Source: Pseudomonas lalkuanensis
Lineage (GTDB): Bacteria; Pseudomonadota; Gammaproteobacteria; Pseudomonadales; Pseudomonadaceae
Assembly (NCBI RefSeq): GCF_008807375.1
Contig: NZ_CP043311.1
Location: 3,204,001-3,268,000, forward strand
DNA length: 64,000 nucleotides
Direction of reading: 5' to 3'
Below the pieces are notes generated by a model. That model did no database searches, had not been told where the DNA came from, and was given only the letters and a program-made list of their open reading frames with translations. The translations under genes and the position numbers were made by a program. Positions 17,313-25,067 of the stretch are shown here, piece after piece (position 1 is the first letter of the stretch; each line of letters begins with the position of its first letter).

Positions 17313-17756
17313 ATGACCCGCACCGTCCTGGTTCTCAACGGTCCGAACCTCAATATGCTCGGCACCCGTGAACCCGCCACCTACGGCCATGAAACCCTCG
17401 CCGACATCGCCGCCCAGTGCAGCCGCACCGCCGCCGAACTGGGTTTCGAGGTGGACTTCCGCCAGACCAACCACGAAGGCGAACTGATCGACTGGATCCA
17501 CCAGGCGCGCGGTCGCTGCGCCGGCATCGTCATCAACCCGGCCGCCTGGACCCACACCTCCGTCGCCCTGCGCGACGCCCTGGTAGCCAGCGAGTTGCCG
17601 GTGATCGAGGTCCACCTCTCCAACGTGCACAAGCGCGAGGAGTTCCGTCACCACTCCTTCGTTTCCGCTATCGCCGTCGGCGTGATCTGCGGCCTCGGCA
17701 GCCAGGGCTACAGCCTGGCGTTGCAGCACTTCGGCCAACTGTTCGCCAAGGGTTGA
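17313..17756 (+). CDS. aroQ: Type II 3-dehydroquinate dehydratase
   Basis: A 147-residue class II dehydroquinase converting 3-dehydroquinate to 3-dehydroshikimate. The conserved residues are visible: R19 and Y24 in [10 protein letters not shown]75 and H81 in [11 protein letters not shown]101 in [14 protein letters not shown], and R108 nearby. It lies 5 nt before a shikimate dehydrogenase paralogue and near quiC, so this copy probably serves quinate/shikimate catabolism rather than biosynthesis. Confidence 0.95.
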   Translation: MTRTVLVLNGPNLNMLGTREPATYGHETLADIAAQCSRTAAELGFEVDFRQTNHEGELIDWIHQARGRCAGIVINPAAWTHTSVALRDALVASELPVIEVHLSNVHKREEFRHHSFVSAIAVGVICGLGSQGYSLALQHFGQLFAKG

Positions 17757-17761
17757 GCACC

Positions 17762-18619
17762 ATGTCCCAGCACAATCAATCCGTTCTCGCCGGCCTGATC
17801 GGCGCAGGTATCCAGGCGTCCCGCACCCCGGCCATGCACGAGCATGAAGGTGATGCCCAGGGCATCCGTTACCTTTATCGCCTGATCGACCTCGATCAAC
17901 TGAAACTGGACAGCAGCGCCCTCCCCGACCTGCTCAGCGCCGCCCAGCGCATGGGCTACACCGGGCTGAACATCACCTTCCCCTGCAAGCAGGCGATCAT
18001 TCCCCTGCTGGATGAACTCTCTCCCGAGGCTACCGCTATCGGCGCGGTGAACACCGTGGTGCTGAAGGACGGCAAGCGGGTCGGACACAACACCGATTGC
18101 CTGGGCTTCGGCGAAGGTTTCCGCCGTGGCCTGCCTGACGTACAGCGCCGCCAGGTTGTGCAGATGGGCGCCGGTGGCGCGGGTTCCGCCGTGGCTCATG
18201 CTCTGCTCGCCGAGGGCGTCGAACGGCTGACCCTGTTCGAAGTGGACGCCGCCCGAGGCCAGGCACTGGTGGATAGCCTCAATGCGCACTTCGGCGCCGG
18301 TCGTGCCGCCCTGGGTACGGACCTGCCCAACGTCATGGCCGAGGCCGATGGCCTGGTCAACACCACGCCCATCGGCATGGCCAAGCTGCCGGGCACACCG
18401 GTGCCGGCGGAGCTGCTGCGCCCTGAACTGTGGGTGGCGGAGATCATCTACTTCCCGCTGGAAACCGAACTGCTGCGCAATGCCCGCGCCATCGGTTGCC
18501 GCACCCTGGATGGCGGCACCATGGCGGTGTTCCAGGCGGTGAAGGCGTTCGAGCTGATCAGCGGCCGCAGCGCCGATGCCGGGCGGATGATGGCGCACTT
18601 CGCCAGCATGAACGGCTGA
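17762..18619 (+). CDS. Shikimate/quinate dehydrogenase family protein
   Basis: A 285-residue AroE-fold oxidoreductase. Substrate-site residues include the SRTPAMH segment (replacing the usual SxSP), K76 in NITFPCKQ and D112 in GHNTDCLGF. The dinucleotide motif is GAGGAG (136-141). As the second gene after aroQ it probably oxidises shikimate or quinate to the 3-dehydro compound for catabolism. Cofactor choice (NAD or NADP) is not certain. It resembles the PA0244-type catabolic paralogue rather than biosynthetic AroE. Confidence 0.88.
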   Translation: MSQHNQSVLAGLIGAGIQASRTPAMHEHEGDAQGIRYLYRLIDLDQLKLDSSALPDLLSAAQRMGYTGLNITFPCKQAIIPLLDELSPEATAIGAVNTVVLKDGKRVGHNTDCLGFGEGFRRGLPDVQRRQVVQMGAGGAGSAVAHALLAEGVERLTLFEVDAARGQALVDSLNAHFGAGRAALGTDLPNVMAEADGLVNTTPIGMAKLPGTPVPAELLRPELWVAEIIYFPLETELLRNARAIGCRTLDGGTMAVFQAVKAFELISGRSADAGRMMAHFASMNG

Positions 18620-18637
18620 AGCATCGACCTCCTGCGC

Positions 18638-18751
18638 AGGGTGCGCTGCGTGCACAGATTTTCCCGCGCGGTGTAATTGGTGCGCACGGCGCACCCTACG
18701 AGTGCGCGCCCTGTGGGAGCGAATTCATTCGCGAATGAATTCGCTCCCACA
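18638..18751. repeat. Hairpin repeat plus perfect 40-bp REP palindrome
   Basis: Two elements fill this gap. At 18638-18698 there is an imperfect inverted repeat built on GGTGCGCACGGCGCACCCTA, which recurs at 39779-39820 in the pca operon. At 18712-18751 there is a perfect 40-bp palindrome with the 20-bp half-site TGTGGGAGCGAATTCATTCG. They separate the shikimate dehydrogenase from the IclR gene, at the left edge of the interrupting cassette. Confidence 0.85.
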
Positions 18752-18765
18752 ATGCCCTCGACCCA

Positions 18766-19536
18766 TCAATCCAGCACCGGTTTCAATAGCGCCTGCGCCT
18801 CGTAGAGGGGCGTCAGGTAGCGCTGGCGCATCTCGTCGCCGCTCATGCGTGAAGCGTGGGTGGTGATGGTCAGGCTGGCCTTCAGTTCGCCCTTGCGATT
18901 GGTCAGCGGCACGCCGAGCACGCACATTCCCGCCTCGTACTCCTGGTCCACCACGGCGAAGCCCTGGGCGGCGACCTTCTGCAGTTCTGCCTTCAATTCG
19001 TCGGTTCCGGTGCGCGTGAACGGCGTCAGCTGACGCAACGCGACCCGCGCGAAGTACGCCTCCAATTCCTCTTCGGTAAACGACGCCAGCCAGATGCGTC
19101 CGCTGGCCGTGCAGTACATCGGCATCCGCGAGCCGGGTCGAATGGAGAGCGAGGCGATATGGCTGTAGCGGCTGCGCACGACATGCACGATGTCGTCGCC
19201 GTCGCGCAGTCCCACCGAGACGTGCTCCTGGGTGGTTCGCGCCACCTGCTCGACAATGGGTCGCAACATGCGCGGCAACTGCGCCGAGTCGACATAGGCC
19301 TGGCCGATGCGCAGGGCCTTGGCAGTCAGCCAGTACTGGCGGCCATCGGTTTCGGCAAAGCCTTCATACACCAGGGTCAGCAGGAAACGCCGCGCGGCGC
19401 TGGCGGTCAGTCCCGACATGGCCGCCGCTTCCGGCACGCTGAGACGCGGGTTATCGATGCTGAACAGCTGCATCAGCGCCAGGCCCTTCTGCAGCCCGGC
19501 GATCAGGTCCCGCTGGTGGATTACCGGTTTCTTCAT
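18766..19536 (-). CDS. IclR-family transcriptional regulator (PcaR/PobR-like)
   Basis: A 256-residue regulator with an N-terminal winged helix (LSVPEAAAMSGLTASAARRFLLTLVYEGFAE, about 32-62) and a C-terminal effector domain (GSRMPMYCTASGRIWLASF, and later YEAGMCVLGVPL). The short N-terminal motif HQRDLIAGLQKGLALMQLF is typical of the PcaR/PobR group that controls protocatechuate and hydroxybenzoate genes. The ATG at 19536 follows a GGGGAGCGGG ribosome site. It is divergent from the second shikimate-dehydrogenase-like gene with an IclR-type palindrome between them, so it probably controls that operon. Confidence 0.9.
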   Translation of the reverse strand: MKKPVIHQRDLIAGLQKGLALMQLFSIDNPRLSVPEAAAMSGLTASAARRFLLTLVYEGFAETDGRQYWLTAKALRIGQAYVDSAQLPRMLRPIVEQVARTTQEHVSVGLRDGDDIVHVVRSRYSHIASLSIRPGSRMPMYCTASGRIWLASFTEEELEAYFARVALRQLTPFTRTGTDELKAELQKVAAQGFAVVDQEYEAGMCVLGVPLTNRKGELKASLTITTHASRMSGDEMRQRYLTPLYEAQALLKPVLD

Positions 19537-19641
19537 TCCCGCTCCCCGTCCGGTTGATTGGCCTTGGCGCAGGTGCACCGGAAGCCAGCGCAGAAGATGC
19601 AGTACGTGCAGCGCCCCCTACAAAGATGATTCCCGCTAATA

Positions 19642-19675
19642 GTGCGATTATCGCAGTGCCATTGCGATAAACAAC
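19642..19675. promoter_or_regulatory. IclR-type operator between divergent genes
   Basis: TGCGATTATCGCA (19643-19655) is a perfect palindrome. Extended to GTGCGATTATCGCAG it matches 13 of 15 positions of the complement of the published PcaR box GTTCGATAATCGCAC. A second related half-site, TTGCGATAAACAA, follows at 19662-19674. The position, about 110 bases from both start codons, suits control of both genes. Confidence 0.65.
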
Positions 19676-19755
19676 CAAAACACCCTTCAGTTTCATTGGC
19701 CAGTACCTGGGCGCTGGCAATACTGCCGCCACAACAACAAGCCCAGGAGATCAGC

Positions 19756-20565
19756 ATGATCCATGGTTCGACCGAACTGGTGGCCATCATCGGCAGCCCC
19801 ATCGCCCAGGTGAAATCGCCGGAAAACTTCAACGCCTGGTTCGCCGAGAACGGCCAGGACCGGGCGATGATCGCAGTGGACATGGCAGAGCAGGACCTCG
19901 CCACCTTCATCCAGGCCCTGCGTGGCTGGAAAAACCTGCGTGGCTGTGTCGTCACCGTCCCCTACAAGCAGGTCCTGGCTGGCCAGCTCGACCAGCTCAG
20001 CCCCCGCGCAGCCGCCCTGGGTTCGGTGAACGTCATCCGCCGCGAGGCCAACGGCCGCCTGCTGGGTGACAACGTCGATGGCGAGGGCTTCCTCAAGGCC
20101 GCCCGCGCCCACGGCTTCCACCCGGAAGGATGCCGCGCGCTGGTGGTGGGTTCCGGCGGCGTCGGTGCGGCCATCGCCTACTCGCTGTGCGAAGGCGGCG
20201 TGCGCCAGTTGGTGATCGCCGACCTCGACCAGCCCCGCGCCCAAGCCCTGGCCGAAAGCTTGAGCCGGGCATTCCCCCAGGTCCAGATCGGCAACCAGTA
20301 CGAAAGCCTGGGGGACTTCGACCTGGTGGCGAACGCCACGCCGGTGGGCATGGGCGGAACCGGTGAAATGCCGCTACCCGGCGTGCTCCTGGAAACCCTT
20401 TCTCCCACCGCCCTGGTGGCCGACGTGGTGACCAGCCCGGTGGTGACGCCCTTTCTGGAACTCGCCCGAAGCCTGGGCTGCCGCATCCAGACCGGTCCGG
20501 AAATGGCCCGCGCGCAGATGGGCAACCTTGGCGCCCATATGGGCGTGATGCCGCAGGACGCCTGA
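19756..20565 (+). CDS. Shikimate-dehydrogenase-like NAD(P)-dependent oxidoreductase
   Basis: A 269-residue AroE-fold enzyme, the second in the window. It has K71 in VTVPYKQ, D108 in GDNVDGEGF, and the Rossmann motif GSGGVG (132-137). The acidic D156 after the second strand (VIADLD) suggests NAD rather than NADP. The substrate-carboxylate motif is altered (KSPENFN in place of SxSP-x2-HN), so the ligand may differ from shikimate. RBS AGGAGAT precedes the ATG at 19756. It is followed 10 nt later by a KstD-like flavoprotein; a hydroxyl-to-ketone oxidation preparing ring desaturation is the attractive inference. Confidence 0.82.
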   Translation: MIHGSTELVAIIGSPIAQVKSPENFNAWFAENGQDRAMIAVDMAEQDLATFIQALRGWKNLRGCVVTVPYKQVLAGQLDQLSPRAAALGSVNVIRREANGRLLGDNVDGEGFLKAARAHGFHPEGCRALVVGSGGVGAAIAYSLCEGGVRQLVIADLDQPRAQALAESLSRAFPQVQIGNQYESLGDFDLVANATPVGMGGTGEMPLPGVLLETLSPTALVADVVTSPVVTPFLELARSLGCRIQTGPEMARAQMGNLGAHMGVMPQDA

Positions 20566-20575
20566 GGAGCCAGCC

Positions 20576-22294
20576 ATGAACTCTGTCGTGCAGACACAGG
20601 CCCCCGAGAATCTCGCGGGCACCTGGGACCTGGTGGTGCTTGGCAGCGGCGCCGCCGCCTTTGCCGCCGCCACCACCGCCGCCTGCAAGGGTCTCAGCGT
20701 CCTGATGGTGGAGAAAGCGCCGCAGTTCGGCGGCACCTCGGCCATCTCGGGCGGCGCCGTGTGGATCTTCGATAGCGACCAGGCAAGGGCCGCCGGCATC
20801 CAGGACAGCCCGGAAGCGATCCGCACCTACCTGAAGAAGATCATCGGCCCCGGCTACCGGCCCGAACTGGTGGACGCCTTCATCAGCAAGGGTCGCGAGG
20901 CGTTGCGCTTTCTCGAACGACACACCGAGCTGGCCTACGCCCTGCGCCCCTTCTCGCCGGACTACTACCCGCTGGAAGACGGCGCCACCGACCGCGGCCG
21001 CGCCCTGGAAATGCTGGAGTTCGACGGCCGCCGCCTGGGCCGGCGCTTCAAGGACCTGCGCCGCCCGCCGGAGGGCATGCTGCTGTTCGGCGGCATGATG
21101 GTGAACCGCGTCGATATCCAGCACTTCCTCAGTTTCCGCCGCTCTCCCCGCTCCCTCTGGCATTGTCTGAAACTGATGGCCCGCTACGGCCGGGACCGCC
21201 TCAGCCATGAGCGCGGCACCCGCCTGACCGTGGGCAACGCGATGATCGCGCGGCTGGCTACCACGGCCTTCGAAAAAGGCGTGCACCTCTGGTTGCGGAG
21301 CGCCGCCGAATCGCTGCTGGTCGAGGGTGGGCGGGTCGTCGGTGTGCGCGTAGAGAAGGATGGCCGGCACGTTGTCGTCCGCGCCCGCGGCGGGGTGGTC
21401 TGCGCCATGGGCGGCTTCTCTGCCGGTGAACTGGCCGCCCGCTTTCGTCCGGATACCGGCAGCGAACACCTGACCATGGCCCCCGCCGGCAACGACGGCG
21501 CCGCCCTGCGCCTGGGCGCCGACGTGAACGCTGCAACCGGAGCAGGCATGGCGGCCAACTTCTTCTGGGCCCCGGTATCGAAATTGCGCCGGCCGAACGG
21601 AGAAATGGAGCACTTCCCCCACCTGGTCACCGACCGCGCCAAGCCGGGAATCATTGCGGTGAACAGCGCTGGGCGGCGCTTCACCAACGAAGCCGACTCC
21701 TACCACAGCTTCGTCCAGGCCATGCACCGGGAAGGCATCGCCACCTGCTGGCTGATCTGTGACGCCGAGGCCATGGGCCGCTACGGCATGGGCCTGGCGC
21801 GGCCGAGCCCGGTGGACAACAGCGCCCTGATAAAAGCCGGCTACCTGTTCCGCGCCGACACGGCAGAAGGGCTGGCCCGCGCCATTGGCGTCGATCCGCA
21901 GGGCCTTGCGGCAACGCTGGAGCGCTACAACGAGGACGCCCGCGCCGGCGCGGATGGCCAGTTCGGCAAGGGCGCCACCACCTACAACCAGTCCCTGGGC
22001 GACCCGCACCACAAGCCCAATCCCTGCCTGGCGCCGCTGACCCGCGCCCCCTGGTACGCCGTGCGTGTACACACCGGGGACCTGGGCTCGGCTCGCGGCC
22101 TGGTCACCGACGCCACGGCCCGCGTGCTCGACCATCAGGGCAAGCCGGTTGCCGGCCTGTACGCCGCCGGCAACGACATGAACTCGATCATGGACGGCAC
22201 CTATCCCGGCCCCGGCATCACCCTGGGCCCGGGCCTGACCTTCGGCTACCTCGCCGCCAGCCATGCCGCCGAACACCTGCAATCCAACGTCTGA
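20576..22294 (+). CDS. FAD-dependent KstD-like dehydrogenase (flavoprotein 1)
   Basis: A 572-residue member of the fumarate reductase / 3-ketosteroid 1-dehydrogenase superfamily. The FAD motif is VVLGSGAAAFAAA (about 20-32), followed by GGTSAISGGAVWIF. The C-terminal TYPGPGITLGPGLTFGY has the Tyr-X3-Gly pair (Y543, G547) that activates the ketone in KstD. The family desaturates alpha,beta to a ring ketone. It shares an operon with a shikimate-dehydrogenase-like enzyme, a NIPSNAP protein and a paralogue. The substrate is unknown; an oxo-cyclohexane carboxylate is inferred from context, not a steroid. Confidence 0.85.
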   Translation: MNSVVQTQAPENLAGTWDLVVLGSGAAAFAAATTAACKGLSVLMVEKAPQFGGTSAISGGAVWIFDSDQARAAGIQDSPEAIRTYLKKIIGPGYRPELVDAFISKGREALRFLERHTELAYALRPFSPDYYPLEDGATDRGRALEMLEFDGRRLGRRFKDLRRPPEGMLLFGGMMVNRVDIQHFLSFRRSPRSLWHCLKLMARYGRDRLSHERGTRLTVGNAMIARLATTAFEKGVHLWLRSAAESLLVEGGRVVGVRVEKDGRHVVVRARGGVVCAMGGFSAGELAARFRPDTGSEHLTMAPAGNDGAALRLGADVNAATGAGMAANFFWAPVSKLRRPNGEMEHFPHLVTDRAKPGIIAVNSAGRRFTNEADSYHSFVQAMHREGIATCWLICDAEAMGRYGMGLARPSPVDNSALIKAGYLFRADTAEGLARAIGVDPQGLAATLERYNEDARAGADGQFGKGATTYNQSLGDPHHKPNPCLAPLTRAPWYAVRVHTGDLGSARGLVTDATARVLDHQGKPVAGLYAAGNDMNSIMDGTYPGPGITLGPGLTFGYLAASHAAEHLQSNV

Positions 22295-22304
22295 GGCAAC
22301 CGCC

Positions 22305-22625
22305 ATGTATTACGAACTGCGCACCTACACCCTCAAGCCCACCAAAATGGCCGACTGGCTGGCCCTCTACCGCAGCCATTGCCTGGAACTGCAGACTGAG
22401 CACCTCGGCAAGCTGGTGGGCTTCTTCACCACCGAATTCGGCGGGGCCAACCAGGTGGTGCACATCTGGGCCTACGAGAGCCTCGACGACCGCATCGCAC
22501 GCCGCACGAAGATGGCTGCCGACCCGCGATGGGCCGAGTTCGGCCGCCTCAACAAGGAGCTGGATGCCGTGGTGCATCTGGAGTCGCGCCTGATGCGCCC
22601 CACCGGCTTCTCCCCCCTGCAATGA
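22305..22625 (+). CDS. NIPSNAP family protein
   Basis: A 106-residue ferredoxin-like protein of the NIPSNAP family (MYYELRTYTLKPTKMADWL at the start, then the VVHIWAYESLDDRIARRTKMAADPRW motif). The molecular role of bacterial NIPSNAP proteins is not established. They often sit beside oxidoreductases in catabolic operons. Its stop overlaps the next flavoprotein start (ATGA), so co-translation is likely, and it lies between two KstD-like genes. Confidence 0.85.
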   Translation: MYYELRTYTLKPTKMADWLALYRSHCLELQTEHLGKLVGFFTTEFGGANQVVHIWAYESLDDRIARRTKMAADPRWAEFGRLNKELDAVVHLESRLMRPTGFSPLQ

Positions 22626-24361
22626 ACACGGCGAACGAACGCCGCTGCGATGTGCTGGTGATCGGTTCCGGCGCCTCGGGCCTGGCGGCGGCGGTCACTG
22701 CCGCCCATCAGGGTCTTGACGTGCTGGTGGCGGAAAAGACCGACCAGCTAGGCGGCACCAGCGCCTGGTCCGGAGGCTGGCTATGGATTCCGCGCAACCC
22801 GCTGGCCCGCGCGGAAGGCATCGAGGACAGCGAGCAGGCCGTCGAGACTTACCTCCGCGCCGAACTGGACGTCGATGCGCTGGATGAGCGCCAACGGGCC
22901 TTTCTCCATCACGGACCGGAGATGGTCGACTTCTTCCAGCGCCACACCCAGGTGCAGTTCCAATCCGGAAGCCGCATGCCGGACATGCACGAATCTCCCG
23001 GCGCCATACACGGAGGCCGCTCCCTCTGCGCCCTGCCCTACGACGGTCGACAACTCGGCCCCTGGCTCCACGCCCTGCGTCCACCGCTGGACCTGATCAG
23101 CCTGGGCGGCATGGGCATCGCCGCAGGCGCCGACCTTACGCACTTCCTCAATGCCAGCCACTCGCCGCGCTCAGCCCTCTATGTCGCGGGACGTCTGTTG
23201 CGGCATTGGCGTGATCGCCTGCTGCATGGCCGTGGCCTGCACCTGCTCAACGGCAATGCCCTGGTGGCGCGGCTGTTGCGCAGCGCCATCGACCTCGGTG
23301 TGAGCCTGGAAACCGGGGCAGCCGCCACACGCCTTCTGCAGGATGGCCAACGCATAGCAGGTGCAGAGCTGATGCAGGATGGCAGCTGCCTCAAGGTGCT
23401 CGCGCGCCAAGGCGTAGTGCTGGCGTGCGGTGGTTTCCCCCATGACCGCCCGCGCATTGCCAGGCTGTTCGGCCACGAGCACCTCTCTGCCGCACCGGAC
23501 ACCAATACCGGCGACGGCCTGCGATTGGGCGAGGCCGTGGGGGCGAAGGCCGTGGAAGACTTGTCGAGTCCGGCGGCCTGGGCACCGGTGTCACGCGTGC
23601 CCCGAGGCGATGGCCGCTTCAGCGGCTTCCCTCACCTGATGGAGCGAGCCAAACCGGGGTTCATTGCCGTGACACGCAACGGCCGGCGCTTCACCAACGA
23701 AGCCGACTCCTACCACGACTTCATGAATGCCTTGTTCCGCGCCACCCCGGCCGGTGAAGAACCCGTCGCCTGGCTGCTCTGCGACCACCGTGCACAACGC
23801 CGCTACGGCATCGGCTGGGCGCGCCCTTTCCCCTTTCAGACAGGCCGATACGTACGCAATGGCTACCTCAAGAAAGCCGCCAGTCTCACGGAACTGGCCC
23901 GTCTTTGCGGAATCGACGGGGAAGGCCTGCAAGCGACGGTGGCGGCGTTCAACGCCCACGCCGAACGCGGGACAGACCCGGATTTCCAGCGCGGCGCCTC
24001 GGCCTACAACCAGGCGCAGGGCGAACCCCTGCACGGACCGACCCCCTCGTTGGGCGCATTGGCCAAAGGACCTTTCTACGCAGTGAAACTGGTGCCCGGC
24101 AGCCTCGGCACCTTCGCCGGACTGCGCACCGATGCATCTGCACGGGCGCTGGATGACCGGGGCGAAGTCATTCCCGGCCTCTATGTGGTGGGCAACGATA
24201 TGGCGAGCGTGATGGGCGGGCGCTACCCCAGCGGCGGAATCACCCTGGGGCCGGGCATGACCTTCGGCTACCTCGCCGGGCTGGAACTGGCCCGTCGGGC
24301 GATCACGCCTGCAGGAAGCGAAGGACAGACTCGCAGATCATCTCCTTGTGCCGCGCCTTGA
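22622..24361 (+). CDS. FAD-dependent KstD-like dehydrogenase (flavoprotein 2)
   Basis: A 579-residue paralogue of flavoprotein 1. It has VLVIGSGASGLAAAVTAAHQG, GGTSAWSGGWLWIPRNPLA (very close to KstD) and C-terminal RYPSGGITLGPGMTFGY with Y535 and G539. It may carry out the second desaturation after flavoprotein 1, as in paired desaturases that aromatise 4-oxocyclohexanecarboxylate. Oddly, its last roughly 20 residues (ITPAGSEGQTRRSSPCAAP) are antisense to the end of the convergent TetR gene, overlapping by 59 nt. Both paralogues stop near the position where this tail begins, so the native stop seems to have been lost. Confidence 0.85.
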   Translation: MNTANERRCDVLVIGSGASGLAAAVTAAHQGLDVLVAEKTDQLGGTSAWSGGWLWIPRNPLARAEGIEDSEQAVETYLRAELDVDALDERQRAFLHHGPEMVDFFQRHTQVQFQSGSRMPDMHESPGAIHGGRSLCALPYDGRQLGPWLHALRPPLDLISLGGMGIAAGADLTHFLNASHSPRSALYVAGRLLRHWRDRLLHGRGLHLLNGNALVARLLRSAIDLGVSLETGAAATRLLQDGQRIAGAELMQDGSCLKVLARQGVVLACGGFPHDRPRIARLFGHEHLSAAPDTNTGDGLRLGEAVGAKAVEDLSSPAAWAPVSRVPRGDGRFSGFPHLMERAKPGFIAVTRNGRRFTNEADSYHDFMNALFRATPAGEEPVAWLLCDHRAQRRYGIGWARPFPFQTGRYVRNGYLKKAASLTELARLCGIDGEGLQATVAAFNAHAERGTDPDFQRGASAYNQAQGEPLHGPTPSLGALAKGPFYAVKLVPGSLGTFAGLRTDASARALDDRGEVIPGLYVVGNDMASVMGGRYPSGGITLGPGMTFGYLAGLELARRAITPAGSEGQTRRSSPCAAP

Positions 24362-24971
24362 CCTGCTCGTCCACCAGATCGATCTGGAAGATCTCGCCGA
24401 AGGTGTTGCGGTTGGAGACGCGGTAGAAACAGAAGGAGCTGATCAGCAGGTGCAGGTCGAGTGCGTTCAGGCCCGGACGGAACAGACCCTCGACTTCACC
24501 GCGACGGAGGATATCGCCAAGCGCATCGAGGATGGTGGTGCTCATGGAGCGAATGGCCTTGGACTGCTTCACGTACTCGCCGTGGTGGATGTTCTCGATG
24601 CTGACGATGCGCACGAAATCCACGTTGCGGTCGTGGTGGTCGAAGGTGAATTCCACCAGGCGGCGGATCGCTTCACGGGGCTCCAGTTCGGCCAGGTGGA
24701 GCTTGCCTTCGGTCCTGCGGATATCGCCGTAGAGCTTTTCCAGCACTTCGACGTAGAGCTGCTCCTTGCTGCCGAAGTAGTAGTAGATCATCCGCTTGGA
24801 GGTGTGCATGCGCTCGGCAATGGCGTCCACGCGGGCGCCGGAAAGCCCCTGCTGGACGAATTCGGTGATGGCCGCCTGGAGGATGTTCTCACGGGTTTTT
24901 TCCGGGTTGTTCTTGCGCCCTTTGCGAGGGGCCTCTGCGGGCAGGTCTTGGACTTCGGCAGTTATTGTCAT
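24303..24971 (-). CDS. TetR-family regulator of the quinate/shikimate block
   Basis: A 222-residue TetR protein. The HTH is ILQAAITEFVQQGLSGARVDAIAERMHTSKRMIYYYFGSKEQLYVEVLEKLY (about 30-81), followed by a TetR_C-type domain with HHDRNVDFVRIVSIENIHHGEYV. It lies 96 nt upstream of quiC on the same strand, the position of the PA0243-type regulator in P. aeruginosa. It is the likely repressor of quiC, the MFS gene and possibly aroQ. CTGGATCGATTAT about 25 bases upstream of its start recurs upstream of quiC at 27071. Confidence 0.9.
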   Translation of the reverse strand: MTITAEVQDLPAEAPRKGRKNNPEKTRENILQAAITEFVQQGLSGARVDAIAERMHTSKRMIYYYFGSKEQLYVEVLEKLYGDIRRTEGKLHLAELEPREAIRRLVEFTFDHHDRNVDFVRIVSIENIHHGEYVKQSKAIRSMSTTILDALGDILRRGEVEGLFRPGLNALDLHLLISSFCFYRVSNRNTFGEIFQIDLVDEQVKARHKEMICESVLRFLQA

Positions 24972-25027
24972 CTTGGGCTCACGGCCAGCGGAAACTGGAT
25001 CGATTATGGGCTGGCCAGCGGCCGTAA

Positions 25028-25060
25028 GGAAGCCTGGCGCGGACTCGGCGCCAGGCTTCC
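25028..25060 (-). terminator. Strong hairpin downstream of quiC
   Basis: Perfect 13-bp arms (GGAAGCCTGGCGC and complement) with a 7-base loop, 8 bases past the quiC stop. The U-tract is weak. It could be a terminator or an mRNA-protecting stem between quiC and the TetR gene. Confidence 0.55.
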
Positions 25061-25067
25061 ACGCGGT

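Noticed and set aside
20576..24361. Steroid catabolism as the role of the KstD-like genes
   Set aside because: No steroid ring-degradation genes (kshAB, hsaABCD) are nearby; context is quinate/shikimate and protocatechuate.
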